Source of the DNA: a virus
Length of the DNA: 23,436 bases
Virus record (IMG/VR): IMGVR_UViG_3300025789_000160
Span: 1 to 23,436 of that record
Strand: one strand, 5' to 3'
Under the pieces are notes generated by a model. The model worked only from the letters and a program-made list of their open reading frames with translations. It did no database searches and was not told the DNA's origin. Below, in pieces: positions 14,272-22,116 of the stretch. The position numbers were made by a program, and so were the translations under genes. Numbering within the stretch: the first letter of the stretch is position 1; each line of letters starts with the position of its first letter.

Positions 14272-14823
14272 ATGCCGCTCAAAAAAGGTAAAAGCAAAGC
14301 TACCGTCAGCTCCAACATAAGTGAGCTGGTTCATAGCGGTCGCCCTCAGAAGCAGGCAATTGCCATTGCCCTGAACACAGCTCGGCATGTTTCACGCGCC
14401 AAACGGGCAGATGGCGGTCAAATCTTCGCCCCTCAATCGCATGTCGGCGCAATCCATAGCCCAGTCGCAGGCAGGACCGATCACCTTCCAATGCACGTTC
14501 CTTCTGGCTCGTATGTCATTCCGGCAGATATTGTCTCGTCAATGGGCGAAGGCAATACGATGGCAGGCTTCAGGGTTCTTGATACTGTTCTGAAGCAATA
14601 TGGAAATTCCCCTCAAGCTCGTGCTGGTGGGGGTCGCGGCACCGAACAACAGGTGCCAATCGTTGCCGCTGGAGGCGAATATGTCATACCTCCAGAGGTT
14701 GTTACCGCCATTGGGAATGGGGATATGAAAGTAGGGCATACTGAGCTGGATTCCTTTGTGAAGGCCATGAGGAAAAAGCTCATTGATACCCTGAAGAAAT
14801 TACCCGGACCTAAGACTAATTGA
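14272..14823 (+). CDS. Phage protein with basic KGKS opening and duplicated YVIP motif
   Basis: A 183-residue protein. The N-terminus MPLKKGKSKATVSSNI and GRPQKQAIAIALNTA (residues 1-37) is a basic segment well known from small conserved phage proteins of unknown function. RADGGQIF (45-52) matches the GG motifs in the large internal proteins downstream. Two copies of a roughly 30-residue module follow: GSYVIPADIVSSMGEGN...LDTVLK (79-108) and GEYVIPPEVVTAIGNGD...LDSFVK (135-164), separated by 26 residues. The C-terminus is a helix ending KKLPGPKTN. It lies just before the acetyltransferase and internal proteins, so a virion or assembly role is plausible. No enzyme motif is visible. Confidence 0.75.
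   Translation: MPLKKGKSKATVSSNISELVHSGRPQKQAIAIALNTARHVSRAKRADGGQIFAPQSHVGAIHSPVAGRTDHLPMHVPSGSYVIPADIVSSMGEGNTMAGFRVLDTVLKQYGNSPQARAGGGRGTEQQVPIVAAGGEYVIPPEVVTAIGNGDMKVGHTELDSFVKAMRKKLIDTLKKLPGPKTN
14506..14763 (+). repeat. Internal duplication in the 14272-14823 gene
   Basis: Residues 79-108 (bases 14506-14595) and 135-164 (14674-14763) align without gaps with the pattern G-x-Y-V-I-P-x-(D/E)-(I/V)-V-x-x-(M/I)-G-x-G-(N/D)-x-x-x-G-x-x-x-L-D-(T/S)-x-(L/V)-K, at an offset of 56 residues. The nucleotide copies are well diverged, so the duplication is old. Confidence 0.8.
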
Positions 14824-14846
14824 CACGGACTAGAAGGGGAATGTCC

Positions 14847-15335
14847 ATGTTTGATGACCTTGATGTACGCCTAGCACAACCGGAAGACATTCATGAGCTT
14901 ATGGAGGTTTCACTCAAAGCTTGTGACGACAATGGGTTTGTAAAACCTAACAAAATCAAGCTGTTACGCGAGCTTTGGGCTGGGGCAAATCATGATAATG
15001 GGCTGATCGGCGTGATTGGGGAGCCCGGACAAATTGAAGGCGCGATACTTCTAAGGATCACGGATACATGGTATTCTGATGATACGATCTTGGAGGAACG
15101 CGGTATCTTCATTTTGCCAGAGTTCAGAAATGCCAAAGGTGGCAGGGCAAGACGGTTATGCGAGTTTGCCAAAAGGGCGTCAGAAGTGTTAGAAGTACCA
15201 TTGTTGATTGGGGTGCTTTCCAACCACCGCACTGAGGCAAAAGTCCGGTTGTACGAACGCCAATTCGGGAAGCCAACTGGCGCATTTTTCCTCTATAATG
15301 CTCGCACTGGTTCTGTGCGAGAAGCAGCGGAGTAG
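14847..15335 (+). CDS. GNAT-family acetyltransferase
   Basis: A 162-residue protein with GNAT layout: MFDDLDVRLAQPEDIHELMEV (strand and first helix), GVIGEPGQIEGAILLRI (strands 2-3), and GIFILPEFRNAKGGRARRLCEFAKRAS (strand 4 and the acetyl-CoA pyrophosphate-binding loop and helix, residues 91-117). The late RTEAKVRLYERQFGK resembles the usual fourth helix with its Tyr. The loop RNAKGGRAR is the variant of the Q/R-x-x-G-x-G/A signature often seen in phage members. I chose the ATG at 14847 because AGAAGGGG (14832-14839) lies seven bases upstream; the ATG at 14841 is too close. It lies between virion genes. The acceptor (protein, amine or sugar) is unknown. Confidence 0.8.
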   Translation: MFDDLDVRLAQPEDIHELMEVSLKACDDNGFVKPNKIKLLRELWAGANHDNGLIGVIGEPGQIEGAILLRITDTWYSDDTILEERGIFILPEFRNAKGGRARRLCEFAKRASEVLEVPLLIGVLSNHRTEAKVRLYERQFGKPTGAFFLYNARTGSVREAAE

Positions 15336-15340
15336 TTGGT

Positions 15341-18300
15341 ATGGGTGGTGGCGGCGGCAAAGGCGGCGGGACTACAGTCCAATCGACACAAATTCCACCC
15401 GAAGTGTTGGCACGATACAATTCTGTCAACGCTCAGGCGGAACAAGTCGCTTCTACTCCCTATCAGGCGTACACGGGCGAATTTGTCGCACCCATCAATC
15501 AGACCCAACAAGCCGGTATTGATGCGACAACTGCCGCTTCACAGGCAGCTCAGCCCTATTATGGTGCGGCCACCGGCCAGCTCGGTCAGGCTCAGCAACA
15601 AGGTCAGCAATATTTGGGTGGCGCGACTGGCGCGGCTCTTGGCGCTGCGATGCCTGTCAATCCGGGCGGGCTGAACGTCGGCCAGTACATGAACCCCTAT
15701 ACTCAAAGCGTCGTCAATGCGACACAAGCCGCTTTGGGTCAGCAATTCGGCCAGCAGAACGCAGCTCAACAGGCTCAAGCCATTCAGGCTGGTGCGTTTG
15801 GTGGCGAACGTGCGGGATTGCAGCAGGCACAGCTTCAGGGGCAACAGGCTCTTGCGGCGTCTCAGGCGATCTCTCCGCTCTATCAAGCCAACTATACGCA
15901 GGCTCTTGGGGCAGCCCAACAGCAGCAGGGCGTCAATTTGGCAGCCCAACAGGCCAATAGGACTGCATTGCAGGGGCTTGGCACCCAATTGGCTACTCTC
16001 GGCCAACAAGGGTATGCACAAGGTTCCAATACTGCGAATCAGTTGGCCGCCCTTGGTTCCGGCGCTCAGACCGCTGGCCTTGCTGGTGCTCAGGCTCAAA
16101 TCGCAGCGGGCACGTTGGGCCAGCAGACGCAGCAGGCTCAAGACACTGCGCTGTATAATCAGTACATGCAGGCGATGGGCTTCCCCTATCAACAGACCCA
16201 GTTCTTGGCGAATATCGCTGAAGGTACTGGCGCGTTGTCTGGGAACACCACAACGAATCAGCAGTCTGGTGGTTACTTCAGCTCCGATGAGCGACTGAAG
16301 AAGAACATTGAGCACGTCGGCAAACTGAACGACGGCCAGAACATCTATCGCTATCAGTACAAGGATGACCCTGAGAACAACACCCATATCGGTGTGCTCG
16401 GTCAGGAAGCCCTTGCCAAAAACAAGCCGGGCATTGGGCTGGACCCTGCTGGCTATTTGGCTGTCAATTATCATGACGTGACAGATGATGCCGCCCATGA
16501 TGGCAAAGGTCTTGTGCCAAACTCTATGGGTGGCGCGGTTCTTTCCGCTGGCAACTTCGCTCGCGGTGGATACGCTGATGGCGGCATGACGCTTGGCGAT
16601 TTGATTGCAGCTCATGGTTCGAGCGCAAAGATGCCCGGCCTTGGTGTTGGCATTCCCAATCAAGCGGCTTCTGCGGCTTTGAGGGTAGCCCCACTCCTTC
16701 AACGCGCCAAGGTTCCGGGTGTTCCTCAAGTGCCCGGCACAATGACGACTCAAACGGCTCCCGGCAACTTCGCTCGCGGCGGGTATGCTGATGGTGGTAG
16801 CCTTGCGGACCTCCTTGCAGCTCATGAAGCGATGTATCCCAAAGCCGGTGGACCGGCTGGTGGGACTGGCCTCAACATCAATTCCGCTCAGTCTTCCGCG
16901 CCCAGAAGCCTTCAAGTGCAAGGCAGCATTGCGAGACAACAGCCGCAAGGCCAGAACCCGCTTACTCAAGCCGCCAACACGGGTGAAGCTATTGGCAAAC
17001 TTGCCAACATGCACCCTTTGGATGCTTTCAATAAGTGGAAAGCAGGCCTTGGAAGTGATGCGAAGCCGCCTGCTGCTACAGCGGCTCCCGCCACTACTTC
17101 GGCTGCACCGGCATCTACTTCCGTTCCCGGAAAACAAGCCGGTCTCGTGCCCGATCAAAGTGGCAGTAATGCTGGAAACGTGCAAACGGCCAGTCTTGAT
17201 CGTTCGTTGGAGACGGGTGATGGGTCAAGCTACACAAATGGCTTGATGGACGATACGAACTCAATGGTTGGTGATGCCACCGACTCTATGGGTGATTTTG
17301 CCAGTGACTTTGACGGATTTGCCAAACGCGGTGGCCGAATTAGCCCGTTTGCTTACGGCGGTCTCGTTCCCAGACATGGGTATGACATTGGTGGCGATGT
17401 GCCCTATGGCGCGGATGACCCACTGACACAACTCAACAAAGACAATACCCAATCGTCCTCTCAACTTGAGGGCGAACAGAAAGGTATGCAGCAGAAAGTC
17501 AGCAGCAGCAGTGGTGGCGGCGACAACACTCTTGGTGATATTGCTGGCATAGCGGGTGCGGCTGCAAAAATCATTCCTATGTTCTTCCCCTTCGCTTATG
17601 GCGGTCTTGTTCCTAGAGAGCATCATGCCGATGGGAGCGCAGTTGGCGATGATGATGGCGTAACCGTTGTCCCGCAAACTCCTGTCGATCCCGATCTGGT
17701 TGCCGCAGTCGAAAAGGCTCCCGGCTTCAGGGCGAAGGATGTCGCTCAAGCTGCTCCTGATGCGGTAGTTCCGACTGGTGTCGATCCCAGCGTCGCGACT
17801 GTCAAAACGTCTGATGAACTCAGCCCGGATGCGCTGCGAGCCTTTACGGCTGAAAGGGCGAAGGCTTACAACCTTAACCCTGATGATGCGGTCAGAGTTT
17901 TCCATGGCGAAAGCGGTTTCAATGCTGGCAGCGTTGGAGACGACAACTCTTCGTTTGGCCCAACACAACTTCACTATGGGAATGTCTCTAAACAGTATCC
18001 TCATGCTGGCCTTGGCGATCAATTCACTAAAGAAACCGGCCTTGATGCGCGCGATCCGGCAAATGCCAAATCTGCGATTGACTGGTCCTTGCAACATGCC
18101 TCCAAGAATGGTTGGGGTGATTGGTCTGTAGCGAAGCAATTGGGGATTGCTGGTGGAAGCAATAGGGCTCCTGATACTCAAGATCAGGCTCAGGCTCCCG
18201 GCTTGAGCATCGGTCGCAGCGGTCCCGGAAAGTTCAATGGCGTTCCTTCTGGACAAGCCAGTTTGGGCGATGTTGCGAGCGAGTATCTGCCAAGTAGTGT

Positions 18301-19879
18301 GCCGACTTCGGAAAGTTTCTGGGTTCCCGCAGCATCGTTCCTTGGCGGAATGCTTTCTTCGCCCAATCCGCGTTTCCTTGGCGCGTTGGGTAGCGGTCTT
18401 GTGGCAGGCGTCTCGGGACAAATGGAATATGACAGACTGCAACAGACAGCCGTCAAAAACGCGATGGATGTACTGAACAACTCGTTTGAAGACACGTTGA
18501 TCAGGAACCCTGATGGGACGACTACGCTTGGGAAGCGAAATACCCAGAACAATCAAGTTTATACCCCTGAACAGATGGAGGCTGTGAGAGCGCAACTGTT
18601 CAAGTCGATGGGCGTTAATATGGGCGCTTATGGGCTGAAGGGCGGCACTCCCGCAGCTCAACAGACGGGACAGCAAACAGGACAGCAAACGGGCCAACAA
18701 GGACAATTGCTGCCTCCACCCGTTAGCAAACCCGCTGCTCAATCCGCTGCTCAGCCCGCTCCAGCCGGGACTGATCAAGGAGCCGCTACGCAGGCTGGTG
18801 CGCCAAGTCAGCCTGCACCGGCATCCCCTGAAGATCAGCAAAGAGCCCGTCTGACACAAGTAGCGCAGGCTGCCGGTTATGATCCGGTTCCGCCCGGAAT
18901 GGATAAGTCGCAAATGACTGAGCAGCAGCTTAAGTCAAACTTCATTTACAATGAAGGTGGCCCGGCTGTGCAACAGCTTTTGCAGGATATGGCTAATCAG
19001 AAAAAGACTATTTCTGACTGGAGCGCGACTGGCACGAAGAAGGGTGTCGATGTAGCAAACACAGCTCAAACTGCCTACAACAAAAGCCTTGAGCAGCTAA
19101 ATGGAATCTTGAGCGGAGCAATTAGCACGCAAAAGATTGCCAATGATGAGAATACTAAGGCCGTTGCTGCTTCAGCTAGTGAGTATCGCAAAAACGCAAC
19201 AGACGCGCACAACAGACTTTCTACGTTGACTAACGCAGCACAAGAAATTGATAGGGTCATGGCGCAAGGAGTGTCGGGCGGATATGGCTCAGATGTTCTG
19301 AACAAAATGAAGGGTTACTATCAATTGGCAACTGGCAGGGAAATGCCATTTACCACTTCGAATGTTGGTGACTACCAATATGCTGTGAAGCAAGCAGCTT
19401 CTCGTGTTGCTGAGGCCATCAAAGAAATTGGTGGGCAACGTGCGCCTGCTGCAACGGGACAAATAGAAAGCAAAATTGCTCCCGATCCCAGCCAGCTTTC
19501 TGACTCCGCTATTCGCTTGTTGTTGGGTCAATCCATTGGTTTGGCAAATTACATCAATGACAGGGATAGTGATTTTGTAAACAACCACAGATTTGAAGAC
19601 CCTGCCAAATTTTCTTTCAACTGGGATGCCAAACCAGACACGAAGGGAAATGTTGGAATGGATAAGTTGAATCAGTCCATGGCTGATGCCTATGGGACTC
19701 TTCATGCCCCCAAAAGCGATCCCAGCTTCCCTGAAGTTGCTAAGGGTCTTTACGATAAATATCACAACTACGGATACAAAGGCCCGCAAGGTGCTCCGGT
19801 AGCAAATGCTCCTGCTCCTGTTGCCGGGACTGCTGGTCCGGCTAACGTCCCATTCCGCATTTTGCCAAAGGTGCAGTGA
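15341..19879 (+). CDS. Large internal/ejection virion protein with S74-like and lytic transglycosylase-like domains
   Basis: A 1512-residue protein. Residues 1-310 are Gln/Ala/Gly-rich helical sequence opening MGGGGGKGGGTTV. Residues 311-375 resemble the S74 intramolecular chaperone domain: SSDERLKKNIEHVG (Ser315 and Lys320 in the dyad positions), IYRYQYKDD and HIGVLGQEAL. Residues 405-486 carry two NFARGGYADGG motifs, and 670-678 and 751-759 two FAYGGLVPR motifs. Residues 830-936 look like a lysozyme-fold transglycosylase: AVRVFHGESGFN with Glu857 as the probable catalytic acid, then SSFGPTQLHYGN. A GQQT repeat (1107-1122), a coiled coil (about 1234-1310) and an Ala/Pro-rich end follow. It probably travels into the cell envelope with the DNA, opening peptidoglycan, like T7 gp16. 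Its length exceeds the individual families because several are fused. Confidence 0.85.
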   Translation: MGGGGGKGGGTTVQSTQIPPEVLARYNSVNAQAEQVASTPYQAYTGEFVAPINQTQQAGIDATTAASQAAQPYYGAATGQLGQAQQQGQQYLGGATGAALGAAMPVNPGGLNVGQYMNPYTQSVVNATQAALGQQFGQQNAAQQAQAIQAGAFGGERAGLQQAQLQGQQALAASQAISPLYQANYTQALGAAQQQQGVNLAAQQANRTALQGLGTQLATLGQQGYAQGSNTANQLAALGSGAQTAGLAGAQAQIAAGTLGQQTQQAQDTALYNQYMQAMGFPYQQTQFLANIAEGTGALSGNTTTNQQSGGYFSSDERLKKNIEHVGKLNDGQNIYRYQYKDDPENNTHIGVLGQEALAKNKPGIGLDPAGYLAVNYHDVTDDAAHDGKGLVPNSMGGAVLSAGNFARGGYADGGMTLGDLIAAHGSSAKMPGLGVGIPNQAASAALRVAPLLQRAKVPGVPQVPGTMTTQTAPGNFARGGYADGGSLADLLAAHEAMYPKAGGPAGGTGLNINSAQSSAPRSLQVQGSIARQQPQGQNPLTQAANTGEAIGKLANMHPLDAFNKWKAGLGSDAKPPAATAAPATTSAAPASTSVPGKQAGLVPDQSGSNAGNVQTASLDRSLETGDGSSYTNGLMDDTNSMVGDATDSMGDFASDFDGFAKRGGRISPFAYGGLVPRHGYDIGGDVPYGADDPLTQLNKDNTQSSSQLEGEQKGMQQKVSSSSGGGDNTLGDIAGIAGAAAKIIPMFFPFAYGGLVPREHHADGSAVGDDDGVTVVPQTPVDPDLVAAVEKAPGFRAKDVAQAAPDAVVPTGVDPSVATVKTSDELSPDALRAFTAERAKAYNLNPDDAVRVFHGESGFNAGSVGDDNSSFGPTQLHYGNVSKQYPHAGLGDQFTKETGLDARDPANAKSAIDWSLQHASKNGWGDWSVAKQLGIAGGSNRAPDTQDQAQAPGLSIGRSGPGKFNGVPSGQASLGDVASEYLPSSVPTSESFWVPAASFLGGMLSSPNPRFLGALGSGLVAGVSGQMEYDRLQQTAVKNAMDVLNNSFEDTLIRNPDGTTTLGKRNTQNNQVYTPEQMEAVRAQLFKSMGVNMGAYGLKGGTPAAQQTGQQTGQQTGQQGQLLPPPVSKPAAQSAAQPAPAGTDQGAATQAGAPSQPAPASPEDQQRARLTQVAQAAGYDPVPPGMDKSQMTEQQLKSNFIYNEGGPAVQQLLQDMANQKKTISDWSATGTKKGVDVANTAQTAYNKSLEQLNGILSGAISTQKIANDENTKAVAASASEYRKNATDAHNRLSTLTNAAQEIDRVMAQGVSGGYGSDVLNKMKGYYQLATGREMPFTTSNVGDYQYAVKQAASRVAEAIKEIGGQRAPAATGQIESKIAPDPSQLSDSAIRLLLGQSIGLANYINDRDSDFVNNHRFEDPAKFSFNWDAKPDTKGNVGMDKLNQSMADAYGTLHAPKSDPSFPEVAKGLYDKYHNYGYKGPQGAPVANAPAPVAGTAGPANVPFRILPKVQ
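16550..16798 (+). repeat. Two copies of the GNFARGGYADGG-coding motif
   Basis: Bases 16550-16585 and 16763-16798 encode the same 12 residues (position 12 included). The five base differences in 36 all fall in third codon positions and are silent, showing selection for the peptide. Confidence 0.85.
17348..17617 (+). repeat. Two copies of the FAYGGLVPR-coding motif
   Basis: Bases 17348-17374 and 17591-17617 encode the same nine residues. All four base differences are at third codon positions. The motif is of the same type as NFARGGYADGG upstream and lies on both sides of a Ser/Gly-rich segment. Confidence 0.85.
18659..18706 (+). repeat. Short CAGCAAACGGGA tandem repeat (QQTG units)
   Basis: A 12-base unit repeated about four times, coding for QQTG units ending QQGQ at residues 1107-1122 of the internal protein. 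It probably forms a flexible linker between the transglycosylase part and the C-terminal region, and could vary in copy number by slippage. Confidence 0.85.
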
Positions 19880-22113
19880 TGCCGACACTTGAGATGATGG
19901 GGCAGCAAGTTGATGTCGATGACAGCTTTTTGAATCTGTCACCGGAAGATCAACAATCTACTGTTAACGATATTGCCGCCAAGATGGCGAACAATAAGCA
20001 GGCTGATAGTAGTCCAGAAGTTAGCGGTAGCGAAGCATTTGGCAGAGGTGCGGCACAAGCGTTTGGGCTTGGGTACTCTCCGCAGGCAATCGCAGCTCTC
20101 AAAACCGGAAATATTCCCGGAAGCGATGACCCGAAATATGCCGCAGAACTTGCAAAACAAAAGGCTGCGACTGAACAGGCATGGGAACAACACCCTTGGT
20201 TGTATGGCACAGGCATGGCCGTATCAGCCGTTCCCGCACTTGCCAATGCGGTTCTTGGTGGGCCGGAGGAATTAGCGGCTGCCGGAACAATCGGTGGGCT
20301 TGGTGGACTCGGATTGCGGGCTGCCGCAGGCGAAGGTGCTGGTTTTGTCCCTAGCGCATTGCGCGGCACAGCGGCGGCATTGGAGAACCCTGTAGTTCAG
20401 GGCGGGATTATGGGATCGTCGGAAGGCGATGATTTCGCTTCACGGGCGGCTGGCGCGGCTTTTGGTGCTGCGGGTGCGAAGATTGCCCCTATGGCTCTTG
20501 GTGCGGCAGGAAGCGCGGCAAAGTCTATCGTATCGAAGGTAGCGCCAGAAGCGGCAAATCCGATCCTAACCGCACTTGCTGGCAACCCAACTGCGGCGCA
20601 ACAAGCTGGCGATCTTGCGTCAAAAGCCAAAACGTCATTGGGTGCTGGCGTTGTTTCGGGTGGACCTCTTCAGACGTTGGCTACAAAAGCGGACTTCTTT
20701 GGTCAATTGCCCGCATCTGCGAACCAAACGCTGGGAGAAATTGGAAAGCAAATTTCCGATTTTTCTGGAACTGTTGACAGAAAGTCAGCAGGCGCGGCAG
20801 TTCGTGATGCTGTTCAGAATTGGGCGACGGACCCTCAACACCCGAATGGCTTTGCGGCTCAAATGAGCAAGATTTACGAGCCAGTCAATGCTCTGCAAGA
20901 GTCGTCAGCCGTTGCGCCCATTACAAACGTAAGTTCGGCACTTAGCGATCTGATTTCATCTCCATATGGTCGGCTCTCCCCTACGGGCACAAAGTCAGCC
21001 CTGACAATGATGGCCCCAGCTTTGGATATTGAATCTCAGAATGGCGGTTTGACGTTCTCTGAGATGCAGGCTCTGAAGAAAATTTTGTCTGATAAGATAA
21101 CTTGGAATCAGGCTCCGGGTGAAAGCGGTGTGGACAACAATGTCCTCAAAGGCTTAAGGGCTGCCCTCAACAAAGATATGTCATCGTATGCTGAGACTGT
21201 TGGTGGCGACGAAATTGGCAAAGCCTATTCTCAAGTCAATGCTCAAGCGCAAAAGCTTTATGATCAGCGTGACAGCATTTTCAGAATAACGGGCAATCCC
21301 ATAGCAAACGCTCCGGGATCGAAGAGTGCTGACTCTATTTATTCAAATATAATTAGGTCAGCCGCAAAGAGAGGTGGGCAAGATACAGCGAACCTTGCCA
21401 ACCTTAAACAGGCTGTGAGCCAATATGCACCTGATGCTTGGTCCTCAATAGGCAAGGCGTATGCCTCCGATCTGGCACCTAATGGACAGTTCACCTACAA
21501 CAACTTCAATAAGTTGTATGATGGATATTTCCGATCAAGCCCAACCAATCCAACCCTTGATGGGAAGAGCTTGATCTTTGGTCAGCCGGGAAGCGGTGGC
21601 GTTAGAGACATGCTAGATGCCTTTCACAATCTTGGCGCGTTCAATACAAAAACAGGGCCGCTCGGACAGAAGCTTGACAATTTGGCTGCCAAATCTGGCA
21701 ATCAGCCATCTCTTGCTACAGCCATTCTGGAGTCAACAATCAGTGGTGGCGTCCCTTGGAAGTCAGCCCTAGCTGGAACAGCGGGAACTGCGGCGAGTCG
21801 GGTTGGCGCAAGGAACATTGCTGCGCCATTGCCGTCATATACGCCATCAGTGAAGAGCCAAGCAGTTGCCAATGCGTTGAAAAGACCTGTTCCCTTGATT
21901 GGCGCGCAGGCTCTTAACCCCATAGGAAATGCTCCGAATCAATATCAACAACCCATCGCTCGCGCGACTGGCGGACGTGTATGTGATAAGCTGATCTCGG
22001 ACGTTGAACGCGCCAAGAAGTTGGTCAACAAAAGGACTGAACCCCTTTTGAACGCTGACGACACTCATGTGGCCCGTGCGCTTGAGATTGCCAACCAGAA
22101 CTTTGGGAACTGA
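19879..22113 (+). CDS. Internal (ejection-type) virion protein with Gly/Ala-rich hydrophobic segments
   Basis: A 744-residue protein. I chose the ATG at 19879, which overlaps the preceding TGA (TGATG) with AAAGG seven bases upstream; a GTG at 19876 is possible. After an N-terminal domain with LNLSPEDQQSTVNDIAAKM it has several small-residue hydrophobic stretches (about residues 110-150 and 175-215, such as GTIGGLGGLGLRAAAG and AGAAFGAAGAKIAPMALGAAG) that could insert in membranes. A long helical body (260-600) follows. The end, ATGGRV from residue 696 then RAKKLVNKRTEPLLNADD, is a C-terminal signature I associate with internal proteins of phages of rhizobia and relatives. By position and composition it should be a partner of the preceding ejection protein, helping form the DNA channel. 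Confidence 0.8.
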   Translation: MPTLEMMGQQVDVDDSFLNLSPEDQQSTVNDIAAKMANNKQADSSPEVSGSEAFGRGAAQAFGLGYSPQAIAALKTGNIPGSDDPKYAAELAKQKAATEQAWEQHPWLYGTGMAVSAVPALANAVLGGPEELAAAGTIGGLGGLGLRAAAGEGAGFVPSALRGTAAALENPVVQGGIMGSSEGDDFASRAAGAAFGAAGAKIAPMALGAAGSAAKSIVSKVAPEAANPILTALAGNPTAAQQAGDLASKAKTSLGAGVVSGGPLQTLATKADFFGQLPASANQTLGEIGKQISDFSGTVDRKSAGAAVRDAVQNWATDPQHPNGFAAQMSKIYEPVNALQESSAVAPITNVSSALSDLISSPYGRLSPTGTKSALTMMAPALDIESQNGGLTFSEMQALKKILSDKITWNQAPGESGVDNNVLKGLRAALNKDMSSYAETVGGDEIGKAYSQVNAQAQKLYDQRDSIFRITGNPIANAPGSKSADSIYSNIIRSAAKRGGQDTANLANLKQAVSQYAPDAWSSIGKAYASDLAPNGQFTYNNFNKLYDGYFRSSPTNPTLDGKSLIFGQPGSGGVRDMLDAFHNLGAFNTKTGPLGQKLDNLAAKSGNQPSLATAILESTISGGVPWKSALAGTAGTAASRVGARNIAAPLPSYTPSVKSQAVANALKRPVPLIGAQALNPIGNAPNQYQQPIARATGGRVCDKLISDVERAKKLVNKRTEPLLNADDTHVARALEIANQNFGN

Positions 22114-22116
22114 CCC

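Noticed and set aside
15539-18913. Minus-strand open frames of 548 and 550 codons opposite the large internal protein
   Set aside because: Their products are Ser/Arg/Leu-rich without any recognisable domain, as expected for the antisense of Gln/Ala/Gly-rich coding sequence. The + strand frame has recognisable domains and silent-only repeat divergence.
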